Shown in pieces: positions 32,722-44,400 of a DNA stretch of 64,000 nucleotides. Origin of the DNA: Streptomyces collinus Tu 365. GTDB taxonomy: Bacteria > Actinomycetota > Actinomycetes > Streptomycetales > Streptomycetaceae. The notes beneath the pieces were generated by a model. That model was given only the letters and a program-made list of their open reading frames with translations. It was not told where the DNA came from and ran no database searches. The position numbers and the translations under genes are program-made. How positions within the stretch are numbered: position 1 is the stretch's first letter; each line of letters opens with the position of its first letter. The DNA lies in assembly GCF_000444875.1 (NCBI RefSeq), contig NC_021985.1, forward strand, positions 7,522,170 through 7,586,169. Direction: 5' to 3'.

Positions 32722-33930
32722 GTGACAAGCACCCGACCGACGAGGGCCGAATCGCCCTTGGACGCGTTACCCGACCGGTGGCGGTCCTTACGCGAGGCGG
32801 GCCCCGTGACCTACGACGAAGCACAGGGCCAGTGGCGCGTCGTGGACCACCAGGGGGTCTCCGCCGTGCTCGCCGACCCCGCGACGTACTCCTCCGACCT
32901 CACGCCGATCACCCCCACCCAGGAGGACTTCGAGACCTTCCGGCAGGGGAACTTCGTCGGCATGGACCCGCCGGAACACCGCAAACTGCGCACCCTGGTG
33001 AGCCAGGCCTTCACCCCCAGGGTGGTCCAGGGGCTCGAACCGCGCATCGAGGACGTCTGCGCGCGCCTCCTCGACGGTGTCGCCGACCGCGACCGGTTCG
33101 ACCTGGTCGACACCCTGGCCTACCCGCTGCCCATCATCGTGATCGCCGAACTCCTCGGCATCCCCGCCGACGACCACAGACTCTTCCAGGAGTGGGCCAG
33201 TACCCTCTTCGGCGGCGACCAGCTCGGTGACAGCCTGGACATGGCCGACCTGGAGCGGGCGCTGGAGGCCATCGCCCCGACCGTGCGCGAGATGAACGGG
33301 TACGTGCTGGACCACATCCGGCGCCGCCGGGCCCGCCCCGGGGACGACCTCACCAGCCGGCTCCTGGCCGCGGAGGTGGACGGAACGCGCCTCGCGGACG
33401 AGGAGATCGTCGGATTCGTCGCCCTGCTGCTGGTGGCCGGGCACATCACGACCACCGCGCTGCTCGGCAACGCCGTGGTCACCTTCGACGGCCACCCGGG
33501 CACCTTCCCCGCGCTGCGCGAGGACCCCGGCCGGCTGCCGGACGCGGTCGAGGAAGTGCTGCGCTGGCTGCCGCCCTTCCCCGAGCTGGGACGGCGCACC
33601 ACCAGACCGGTGGTGCTCGGCGGCCAGGAGATCCCGGCCGACACCCTGCTGATGGTGCACCTGGGTGCCGCCAACCGCGATCCCTCCCGCTTCACCCGTC
33701 CGGACGTCTTCGACGTGGCCCGCAGTCCGAATCCCCATCTGACCTTCGGCCACGGCATCCACTTCTGCTTCGGCGCACCACTGGCCCGGCTGGAAGCGCG
33801 GATCGCGCTGCACATGCTGATGGAACGTTTCCCCGCGCTCACGATCCCCTCCTACGACGACGTCACGTACCAGAATCCGGCCGTCCTCGTCGGCGTACGG
33901 CACCTACCGGTCGCCGTCACCAGGCCCTGA
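32722..33930 (+). CDS. Cytochrome P450 of the NRPS cluster (two TTA codons)
   Basis: A 402-residue soluble bacterial P450, likely to hydroxylate or cross-link a residue, either on a carrier protein or after release. The haem site FGHGIHFCFG has Cys349, and ExxR is E278-V-L-R281. The I-helix reads AGHITT (239-244), where the usual Asp/Glu before Thr is Ile. This change is seen in some secondary-metabolite P450s and may alter proton delivery. Leu16 and Leu23 are both TTA, so efficient translation needs the bldA tRNA. The GTG start follows GGAGAA. Next comes the PBP-type hydrolase, 89 bp downstream. Confidence 0.93.
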   Translation: MTSTRPTRAESPLDALPDRWRSLREAGPVTYDEAQGQWRVVDHQGVSAVLADPATYSSDLTPITPTQEDFETFRQGNFVGMDPPEHRKLRTLVSQAFTPRVVQGLEPRIEDVCARLLDGVADRDRFDLVDTLAYPLPIIVIAELLGIPADDHRLFQEWASTLFGGDQLGDSLDMADLERALEAIAPTVREMNGYVLDHIRRRRARPGDDLTSRLLAAEVDGTRLADEEIVGFVALLLVAGHITTTALLGNAVVTFDGHPGTFPALREDPGRLPDAVEEVLRWLPPFPELGRRTTRPVVLGGQEIPADTLLMVHLGAANRDPSRFTRPDVFDVARSPNPHLTFGHGIHFCFGAPLARLEARIALHMLMERFPALTIPSYDDVTYQNPAVLVGVRHLPVAVTRP

Positions 33931-34019
33931 CGCGCCGGCGCGCGCAGGCTCCGCACCGCTCACCCGCGGACCGGCCGCGTTCCCTCCCCGCATCCGCTCT
34001 CACGAGGAGTCCCCTGCCC

Positions 34020-35369
34020 ATGCCGTACCCCAGCGCTGCCCCGGTCGCCGAGCGGCCACCGTCCCCCCTGCGCGACGAGCTGCAGAGCCGCCTCGACACC
34101 CTCGCCCGCGCCCACCGTGTGCCCGGTGCCCAACTGGCCGTCCACACCGGCACGCACACCCTGAGCGTGCACACCGGCACGGCCGACGCCGCGACGGGAG
34201 CCCCCTTCACCGCGGACACGGCCGTACCCCTGGGCTCGGTCACCAAGATCGGCACGGCCGCCGTCGTGCTGCTCCTCGCCGACGACGGCGACCTCGACCT
34301 CGACGAGCCCGCCGCCGGACTCGTGCCGGAACTGCGGCCGTTACCCAGGGTGTCCGCGCGGCATCTGCTCAGCCACACCGCCGGCCTGCCGACCGGACCC
34401 GACTCCGACAGCGCCGCCGGCACCACCGCCGCGCGCTACCTCTCGGCGGTCTGCACCGCGCGGAACGCCCTGTTCCCACCGGGAACGGCCTTCTCCTACT
34501 CCAACGCCGGCTACGTCGCCGCCGGCCGGCTCGTGTCCGAAGTGACCGGCATGACCTGGCAGGAAGCGCTGCGCGCGCTCCTCCTGGAACCCCTGGGCAT
34601 CGTCCCCGCCTTCCTCGGCGACGCCGCTCCCGCGCGGCCGGTCGCCACCGGCCACGCGCTCAACACCGCCACCGGCCTGGTGCGCCCGGCCCACCAGAAC
34701 CTCGCCCCGGTGGAGGCCCCGGCCGGAGCCCTGCTGGCCGGCGCCGAGGACCTCGTGGCCCTGGGCAGGGCGCTCGTCGGCCGGTCCACCGTCCTGCCCG
34801 CGTCCGCCGCCGCCCGGATGCGCCGCCCCGAACCGGCCGCCGACCCGGGTGCGCTGGCCGACTCCTGGGGTCCGGGCCTCGCGCTCTTCGAGCAGGACGG
34901 CCGCCTGTGGTGCGGCCACGACGGGAACGCCCAGGGCACCTCCTGCCACCTGCGGGCCGAGCCGGACAGCGGCGTCGTCGTCGCCTTCACCGGCAACTCC
35001 GGCGGCGCCACCGCCCTGTGGCGGGACCTCGCCGCCGACCTCGCCCGGCTCACCGGCATCCGCGTGCCGGCCGCGCCGGCCCCCGCCCGCCGCGGCCGCG
35101 CCGTACCGCTGCCGGGGTGCGCCGGCAGCTACCGCAACGGGAGCACGGAGTACGCGGTCAAGCTCGACGGGGACGGCACGCCGACGCTGTCCGTGGACGG
35201 CGACTGCCCGATCCCGCTGGTGTGCTACCCGGACCTGTCCTGCGACCTCGTCGACCCGGCCACGGGCCGGCACGAGCCGGGCGGCCGCTTCCACCGCGAC
35301 CCCGCCACCGGGACCATCGACCGGCTGCAGATATCCGGACGCACCGCGCGCCGCACCGGCACCGTCTGA
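34020..35369 (+). CDS. PBP-type thioesterase/peptide cyclase candidate (beta-lactamase fold)
   Basis: A 449-residue serine hydrolase of the class C beta-lactamase/DD-peptidase superfamily without signal peptide or membrane helix, hence cytoplasmic. The active-site motifs are S73-V-T-K76, Y160-S-N162 and H300-D-G302. A C-terminal beta-rich domain (~365-449, starting GCAGSYRNGSTEY) resembles the lipocalin-like domain of stand-alone PBP-type thioesterases. Those enzymes (SurE class) take the peptide from the last carrier protein and join head to tail, usually with a D-residue at the C-terminus. The gene sits directly before an NRPS with an unblocked A-T start, which fits this role. Leu108 is a TTA codon. 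The alternative, a self-resistance peptidase, is less likely without export. Confidence 0.82.
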   Translation: MPYPSAAPVAERPPSPLRDELQSRLDTLARAHRVPGAQLAVHTGTHTLSVHTGTADAATGAPFTADTAVPLGSVTKIGTAAVVLLLADDGDLDLDEPAAGLVPELRPLPRVSARHLLSHTAGLPTGPDSDSAAGTTAARYLSAVCTARNALFPPGTAFSYSNAGYVAAGRLVSEVTGMTWQEALRALLLEPLGIVPAFLGDAAPARPVATGHALNTATGLVRPAHQNLAPVEAPAGALLAGAEDLVALGRALVGRSTVLPASAAARMRRPEPAADPGALADSWGPGLALFEQDGRLWCGHDGNAQGTSCHLRAEPDSGVVVAFTGNSGGATALWRDLAADLARLTGIRVPAAPAPARRGRAVPLPGCAGSYRNGSTEYAVKLDGDGTPTLSVDGDCPIPLVCYPDLSCDLVDPATGRHEPGGRFHRDPATGTIDRLQISGRTARRTGTV

Positions 35370-35495
35370 CCGAGACCCGCGTCACGCACCCGCCCCGTAC
35401 GCAAGGACCCCGCACCGCTTCGGTGTGCCCGCGGGCTGCCCGCGACCGCCGCGCCGGGTCCGCGCGCCGCCCCACGCCCGGAGGACTGCACCCCG

Positions 35496-38400
35496 ATGAC
35501 GGACCTGCACGCCCAGCCACCCGCCGCGCCCGCCCGCCCACCGGCCGTCCCGCCGCCGGCCCGCGCGCAGCACGCCACCCGTCACGTCCCGCTCGGTGAG
35601 CAGTTCACCCGGTGGGTGACGCGCGACCCGCACGCTCCCGCGTTGACCGACGGCCGGCGCACCTGGACGTACGGGGAACTCGCGCGGCGGGCCGCCCGGC
35701 TCGCCTCCCACCTCGTGGCGAGCGGCGCCGGACCGGAGCGGACGGTGGCACTGGTCCTGCCGCGCTCGATGGAACTGATAGCCGCCGAACTGGCCGTGGC
35801 CCTGGCCGGCGCCGCCTTCCTGCCCGTCGACCCGGGCTATCCGGCCGAACGCCGCGCGCTGATGCTCGCCGACGCCGCGCCCGCCGTCGTGCTGGACGAC
35901 CCGGACCTGCTCCGCGCGCTGATGGACTCAGGGAAGCAGGATCCGAAGGCGCCCGAGAGCCACGTGCTCCCGGACCACGCGGCGTACGTCATCTACACCT
36001 CCGGCTCCACCGGCACCCCCAAGGGGGTCACCGTCACCCACCGCGGCATCGGCGGCTTCGCCGCGGCCGCAGCCGAGCGCTACGCCGCCGGCCCGGGAGA
36101 CCGTGTGCTGCAGTTCTCCTCACCCAGCTTCGACGCCTCCGTACTGGAGCTGTGCGTCTCCGTCCTGTCCGGCGCCCTGCTCGTCGTCCCGCCGGACGGG
36201 CCCTGGCTGGGCGACGAGCTGGCCGCCGTGCTGGACGAGCACCGCATCACCCACGCCCTCATCCCGCCCGCCGCCCTCGCCACCCTGCCCGACCCCGCGG
36301 ACACCGGCGGCGCGCCGCACCTGCGCACCCTGATCGTCGGGGCGGAGGCCTGCCCGGCCGCGCTCGTCGACCGGTGGGCGCCCGGCCGGCGCATGATCAA
36401 CTCGTACGGACCGACCGAGGCCACCGTCGTCGCGACCTGGACCGGACCGCTGACCGCCGGGACCGGGACACCGGCCATCGGCAGCCCGCTGCCCGGCACC
36501 GAGGCCCACGTCCTGGACGCGGCGATGCGCCCGGTGCCGGCCGGGACCGAGGGTGAGCTGTACGTGGGCGGCGACGGACTGGCCCGCGGCTACCTCGGCC
36601 GCCCCGGCCTGACCGCGACCCGGTTCGTCGCCCACCCCTTCGGACCGCCCGGCGCCCGCCTCTACCGCACCGGCGACCGGGTGCGGCGGCGGGCGGACGG
36701 CGAGCTGGAGTTCCTCGGCCGGGCCGACCGGCAGGTGAAGGTGCGCGGCTTCCGCATCGAGCCCGGCGAGATCGAGACCGCGCTGACCCGCGACCCCGGC
36801 GTCCGCGAGGCCGTCGTCGTGGTCCGCGACGAGGAGCCCGCCCGCGGCCGGCTCGTCGGCTACGTCACGCCCGCCGACCCGGCCCGCAGACCCGAGCCCG
36901 CCCGGCTGCGCGCCGCCCTCGCCACCGTCCTGCCCGCCCACATGGTGCCCTCCGCCGTGGTCGTCCTCGACGCGATACCCCTCACCCCGCAGCACAAGAC
37001 GGACCTGCGGGCGCTGCCCGCCCCCGGCGGCGTACCGGCCGAGGGGCACGTCGAGCCGCGCACCGACGACGAGCGGACCCTGGCCGGAATCTGGGCCGAC
37101 GTCCTCGGCGTCCACACCGTCGGCGTCACCGACGACTTCTTCGACCTCGGCGGCGACTCGATCCTCGCCGCCCGCACCCTCACCAGGATCCGGGAGTCCC
37201 TCGGCGTCCGGCTCTCGCTGCGCGACGTGTTCACCGCACGGACCGTCGCCGCCCTCGCCCCGCTGACCGCCGAGCCGTCCGCCGCCGCGCCGCCGGACCC
37301 GATCACCCCGGCCCCGCGCACCGGGCCCGTCCCGCTCTCCAGCGCCCAGCGGCGCCTGTGGTTCCTCGACGACCTCGCCGGCGGCGGAGCCGAGTACAAC
37401 ACCGGCGTGGCGCTGCGGCTGCGCGGCCCGCTCGACACGCCGGCCCTGCGACGCGCCCTGCGCCGGCTCGCCGCCCGGCACGACTCCCTGCGCACCACCT
37501 TCGCCACCGTCGACGGCCAGGGCGTCCAGCTGGTCGCCGCCGAAGCGGTGCTGCCGCTGCGCACCGCCGACGCCGGGCACCTGCCCGACGACCGGCGGGA
37601 CGACGCCGTCGAGCGGCTGCTGACCGAGGAACTGCGCCGCCCCCACGACCTGACGACCGGCCCCCTCACCCGGGCGCTGCTCGTCCGCCGCGGCGCCGAG
37701 GACCACGTCCTGCTGCTGGCCCAGCACCACATCGTCACCGACGGCTGGTCGGTCGGCGTGCTGACCCGGGACCTCGCCGCGCTCTACCACGCCGAGACCC
37801 GTGGCGAACCGGACGGCCTGCCCCGGCCGGGCGTGCAGTACCCGGACTTCGTGCTGTGGGAACGCGCGCGACGCGCCGGTGACACGGACGCCGACGACCT
37901 CGGCTACTGGAAGCGCCGGCTGGCCGGCCTGCCGCACCTGGAACTGCCCACCGACCGCCCCCGGCCGGCGGTGCGCACCACCGAGGGCGCGGCCCACCGC
38001 CACGACCTCCCCGCGCACCTGGTGGACCGGCTGCGCCGGCTGGCCCAGGGTCGCGGCACGACCGTCTTCACCCTGTTCGCCGGGGCGGCGGCCGTGCTGT
38101 TCTCCCGCTGCTCCGGGCAGCGGGACGTGGCGTTCGGGACCGTCACCACCGGGCGCGACCGCCGCGAACTGGAGGACGTGACCGGCTTCTTCGCCAACAC
38201 CGTGGTGCTGCGCGGCGAGGTCGACGACGCCCTCACCGTCGACCGGTTCGTGGAGTCCATGCGCGCGACCGTCCTGGACGCCTTCGCGCACGACGGCGTC
38301 CCCTTCGACCGGGTGGTCGAGGAACTGGCCCCGCCGAGGGACCCCAGCCGCACCCCCCTGGTGCAGGTGCTGGTGGTGCAGCAGACGGCGCCCGAGCGCC

Positions 38401-41400
38401 CCCCGGCGGCGGCCGGGGTGCGGATCGAGGAGCACCCGCTGCCCCGCCCGGCCGCCCGTTTCGACCTGGTGTTCGAGTTCGCGCCGCGTGCCGACGGCGG
38501 CTGCGGGCTGACCGTCGAGTACAGCACCGGCCTGTACGACGCGGCGACCGCGGCCCGCATGAGCCGGCAGCTGCACCGCCTGCTGGAAGGCATGGTGGAC
38601 GGCCCGCACCGGACGGTGGCCGAACTGCCGCTGCTGTCGGACGACGAGCGGCGCACACTCCTCGACTCCTGGAACCCGCCCGCGCCGGCCGGCGACCCCG
38701 CCGACGGCGCCACGCTTCCCGCGCTGTTCGAGGCCCAGGTGCGCCGCACCCCCGACCGGACCGCCGTGACCTGCGGCGGGACCCGGCTGGACTACGCCGC
38801 GCTGAACCGGCGCGCCAACCGGCTCGCCCGGATGCTGACGGCGCGCGGCGCGGGCCCGGAGTCCCTGGTGGCACTCTGCCTGCCGCGCTCCGCCGACCTG
38901 CTGCCGGTGCTGTGGGCCGTCCTGAAGTCGGGCGCCGGCTATCTGCCCGTCGACCCCGGCTACCCCGCCGAGCGGATCCGTCACATGCTCGACGACGCGG
39001 CCCCCGCCCTCGTCGTCGCCACCCGTGCGACCGCCCACGCGCTCCCCGGCGACTGCGAGCCGCTGCTCCTGGAGGACGCCGAGCCGTCCGGCGACGGTGA
39101 GGCGGACCCGACCGACGCCGACCGGATCCGGCCGCTGCACCCGTCCCACCCCGCGTACGTCATCTACACCTCCGGCTCCACCGGCCGCCCCAAGGGCGTG
39201 GTGGTCACCCACCGCAGCGTGGCCGCGCTGGCCGCCTGGGCGCGGGAGACCTTCGGCGCTCAGGGGCTGGCGCACGTCGTCGCGTCCACCTCCCTCAACT
39301 TCGACGTGTCCGTCTTCGAGCTGCTGTGCCCGCTCCTGGCCGGCGGCGGCGTCGAGGTGGTCGCCGACCTCCCGTCCCTCGTCGATGCTCCCGGACCGCG
39401 CAAGGTGGGTCTCCTCAGCGGTGTCCCGTCCGTGCTCTCCCGCGTGCTCGGCTCCGGCGGCGCCGTCGAGGCCGACACCGTCGTCCTGGCCGGGGAGGCC
39501 CTGCCCGCCCGGACCGTACGGGACATCGCGGACGTCATGCCCGCGGCCCAGGTGGCGAACCTCTACGGCCCGACCGAGGCCACCGTGTACGCCACCGCCT
39601 GGTTCGCCCACGGCACCGTCCCCGACCAGGCCCCGCCCATCGGCCGCCCCGTGGCGCACACCCGCGCCTACGTGCTGGACCGCCTCCTGCGCCCCCAGCC
39701 CCCGGGCGTCACGGGCGAGTTGTACCTCGGCGGCGGCGGACTGGCCCGCGGCTACCTGCGGCGCCCGGGGCTGACCGCGGCCCGCTTCGTCGCCGACCCG
39801 TTCGGCGCCCCCGGCGACCGCATGTACCGCACCGGCGACCTGGTGCGCTGGAGCGCCGACGGCAGCCTCGAGTACCTCGGCCGCATCGACCAGCAGGTCA
39901 AGGTGCGCGGCTTCCGCATCGAACTGGGCGAGGTGGAGGAGGCGCTGCGCCACTGCGCCGGTGTCACCGAGGCCGCCGCGACCGTCCGCGACGGCGACGG
40001 CGACGGCCACCGCCGCCTGGCCGGATACGTCGTCGCCGCCCCGGGCGCCCGCGTGGACCCGGAGGCGGTGCGCCGTGAACTCGGGCGCACCCTGCCCGAC
40101 TACATGGTCCCCGCGGCCGTCGTGGTGCTGCCCGCCCTGCCGCTCAACGCCAACGGGAAACTGGACCGAGGCCGGCTCCCCGAGCCCGCGCCCGCCGAGA
40201 CGGCCGTACGCCACGTCACCCCCCGCACCCCCACCGAACGGACCCTCGCCGCCATCTGGGCCGACGTGCTGCACGTGGAGCGGGTGGGAGCGGACGACAA
40301 CTTCTTCGCGCTGGGCGGCGACTCCATCCTCAGCATCCAGGTCGTCGCCCAGGCCCGGCAGGCGGGGCTGACGATCACCTCGCGGGACGTGTACCGGCAC
40401 CAGACGGTGGCCGCGCTGGCCCGCCGCGCCGACGAGGCGGGCAGCCGGGGGCCCGCCGCCGCGCCCGCACCCGTCCCGGCGACGGGCTCCGCGCCGCTGA
40501 CCCCCATCCAGCGCTGGCTCTTCGACAGCGCCGCCGAGCGGGCCGGGCACTTCGCCCAGACCCTCTCGGTGGAACTGCGCGCCGACGTCGACGCGGCGGC
40601 CCTGGAGGCCGCCCTCGGCGACGTCGTCGCCCACCACGACGCCCTGCGCTCCCGGTTCCCCGCCGACGGGACGGCCGTACGGTGGCTGATCGACGGCCCG
40701 GCCGCCCCCTTCCGCCTGGCCCGCCACACCGGCCCGGACACCGACACCCCGCACCTCGGCCCGCACGACCTGCCCGGCGGACCGATGCTGCGTGCCGTCC
40801 TGCACGACCGGGGCTCAGGACGGCCGCCCGTCCTGCACCTGGCCGTCCACCACCTGGTCGTCGACGGAGTGTCCTGGCGTCTGCTGCTGGACGACCTCGA
40901 CCTCGCCTACCGCGCCCGCGGCACCGGCGGGGACGGAGCGGTCGCGCTGCCCCAGAAGTCGTCCCCGCTGCGGCAGTGGGCCGAGCGCCTCGCCGCGCAC
41001 GCCGCCGCCGGCGGCTTCGACGACGAGCGGGAGTACTGGACGCGGGCGACCGACGGCGCCCGGTCCGGCCTGCCGTCGGACCGCACGGGCACCAACACCT
41101 ACGCCTCCCAGCGCTCGGTGACGGTACGCCTCGACCCGCACGCCACCGAGGCGCTCCTGCGCACCCTGCCCGAGACCTACCGGACCCGGGCCAACGACGT
41201 CCTGCTCGCCGCCCTCGGCCGGGTGCTGTGCGGCTGGACCGGGCACGACCGGGTGCTGGTGGACGTCGAGGGCCACGGCCGCGAGGACCTGTTCGCCGAC
41301 GTCGACACCAGCCGCACCGTCGGCTGGTTCACCACCCGCCACCCCGTCGCCCTCGCCGTCCCGCCCGAGGCGGACTGGGACGCCGTGCTCAAGCAGGTCA

Positions 41401-44400
41401 AGGAACAGCTGCGCGCGGTGCCCCACCACGGCCTCGGCCACGGCCTCCTGATCCGGCCGGGCCGGGACACCGCACCGCTGCCGGCGACCCCCGCGCAGAT
41501 CAGCTTCAACTACCTGGGCCGCTTCGGGCTCTCCGGGACCTCTGAGGGGCTGTACGGCGGCCTGTTCCGCCCGCTGGAGCTGGACGCGGACCCCTCGGCG
41601 TCCCGCCCGCACGCCCTTGAGGTGGTGGGCCGGCTGGACGGCGACGGCCTGGAGTTCACCTGGTTCTACTCCGACGAGCTGCACCGGCCGGAGACCGTCG
41701 AGGACCTCGCCGGGCGGTACGCCGACGCGCTGGCCGGCCTCGCCCGCCACGCGTCCCGGCCCGGCGCCGCCGGACGCACACCCTCGGACTTCCCGCTCGC
41801 CCGGCTCGACCAGACGCACGTCGACCGCATCGCGGGCGAGCACCCCGCGGACGTGGAGGACGTCCACCCCCTCACGCCCACGCAGGCCGGCATGCTCTTC
41901 CACCGGCTCTCGCAGGACGACCGCGGCGTGTACTTCCAGCAACTGACCTTCGTCCTCGACGGCGTCGCGGACCCGGCCGTGCTGGCGGAGGCCTGGCAGC
42001 GGGTCACGGACCGCACACCGGTGCTGCGCGCCCGCGTGGTGTGGCAGGACGTGACCGAGCCGCTCCTGGTGGTGCAGCGCCGGGCAGCGGTGCCGGTGGA
42101 GCGGCCCGACTGGCGCGGCCTGTCCGACGCCGAGTGCGACGAGCGGCTGCGCGCACTCCTCGACCAGGACCGCGCCCGCGGTGTCGACCTGAGCCGCGCG
42201 CCGCTCCAGCGCCTGGTGCTGGCCCGGGTCTCCGACCGCGCGGTCCGCGTCGTGTGGTCCTTCGACCACCTGATCCTGGACGGCTGGAGCCTCTTCCAGG
42301 TCCTCTCCGACGTCTTCGCCTGCCACGCCGGCCTGACGGGCACGGCGGACGCACCGCTGCCCGACCGCCGCCCCTTCCGCGACTACGTCGCCTGGCTGCG
42401 GGACCGCGCCGACCGGGCCGAGGCCGAACGGCACTGGCACAGCCGCCTGGACGGCCTGGACGGGACCACCGCGCTGCCCTTCGACCGCGAGCCCCGCGAG
42501 AGCCACCGCGCGGAGTCCACGCGGGCGGTGCGCGTCACCGTGCCCGAGGCCACCACCCGGGCCCTGCGGCGCCTGGCCAGGACGGCGGGCCTGACCATGA
42601 ACACCCTCGTGCAGGGCGCCTGGGCCGTGCTCCTCGGCCGCCAGGCGGCGACCGACGAGGTGGTCTTCGGCACCACCGTCTCGGGACGGCCGCCCGAGCT
42701 GCCGGGGGCCGACGCCATGACCGGTCTGTTCATCGCCACCCTGCCCACGCGTGTGACCGTGCCGCGGGACGAGCCGCTGCTCACCTGGCTGGCCCGGCTC
42801 CAGCAGGAGCAGAGCGAGGACCGCCGCCACGACCACGTGCCGCTGCACCGCATGAGGGCGTTCACCCGGCTGCCCGAGCGCGCCGCCCTGTTCGACAGCA
42901 TCGTGGTGTTCGAGAACTACCCGGTCGACGACGCGCTCGCCGCCGCGCACGGGCTGCGGCTCACCGGCCTGGACGGCATCGAGACCACCAACTACCCGCT
43001 CAGCCTCGTCGCCTACCCCGGCCCGGAACTCACCCTGCGCCTCGGCTACGACCCGGACCTCTTCGACGCCGCCACCGTGGAGCGGATGGCCGAGTACCTC
43101 ACCGTCCTGCTGGACGGCCTCGCCACCGCGCCGGGAAGCACGCCCGCCCGGCTGCCCCTGCTGACGGCCGCCCGGCGCGAGCAGGTGCTCCACACGTGGA
43201 ACGACACCGCCACCGACGCCCCCGCGGCGACCACCGCGGACCTGTTCGCCGCGCAGGTGCGGCGCACCCCCGACGCCGTCGCGCTGCTGGCCGGCGACGA
43301 GCGGCTCACCTACCGCGAACTGGACGACCGGGCGGCGGCACTGGCCGCCCGGCTCGCCGCGCGCGGGGTCCGCCCGGAGGTCCCCGTCGGCGTCCTGATG
43401 GACCGCTCGGCCGGCCTCGTCGTCACCCAGGTCGCCCTCGCCCGCCTCGGCGGCGTGTACGTCCCCCTCGACGGCAGAGCGCCGCGGGAGCGGCTGCGCA
43501 CCATGCTGGCCGAAGCCGGCGCCGGCCTGCTCCTCACGGACGGGGCCTGGGAGGAGACGGCCACGGCCCTCCTCCCGGCGGAGCACGTGCTGCGGCCGGA
43601 CGACGCGGGCGCCGCGCCCGCGGAACCGGCGGCCGCGCCCCGCGTCCACCCCGACAACGTCCAGTACCTGATGTTCACGTCCGGCTCCACCGGCGCCCCC
43701 AAGGGCGTGGCGGTACGGCAGCGGGACGTGACCGCGCTCGCCCTCGACCGCGCCTTCACCGGCCACGACCGGGTCCTCGTCCACTCCCCGCACGCGTTCG
43801 ACGCCTCCACCTACGAGCTGTGGGTGCCGCTGCTGCGCGGCGGCACGGCCGTACTCGCCCCGCCCGGGGACCTGGAGGCCGCCGTCGTACGCCGCGCGAT
43901 CACCGAACAGGGTGTGAGCTGCCTGTTCCTGACGATCGGCCTGTTCCGTCTGCTCGCCCAGGAGGACCCCGCCTGCCTGTCAGGGGCGCGCGAGGTGTGG
44001 ACCGGCGGCGAGGCCGTGCCCGGCTCAGCCGTGCGGCGCGTCCTGGACGCCTGCCCGGGCCTGACCGTCGTCGACGTGTACGGCCCGACCGAGACCACCA
44101 CCTTCGCCACCCGGCGGGTCTTCCGCGCCGGCGACGCGCTGCCCGCGACGCTGCCCATCGGCCGCCCCCTCGACGACACCCGGGTGTACGTCCTGGACGG
44201 CGCGCTGCAGCCGCAACCACCGGGCATTCCCGGCGAGTTGTACGTCGCGGGCGCCGGACTCGCCCGCGGCTACACCGGACGCCCGGGCGCGACGGCGGCC
44301 CGCTACCTGGCCGACCCGTTCGGTCCGCCCGGTGGCCGGATGTACCGCACCGGCGACATCGTGCGCTGGAGCGCCGACGGCGAACTGCACTTCGTGGGAC

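Noticed and set aside
34020..35369. Classical secreted beta-lactamase as resistance gene
   Set aside because: There is no signal peptide or lipobox, and the C-terminal domain and NRPS context fit a PBP-type thioesterase better.
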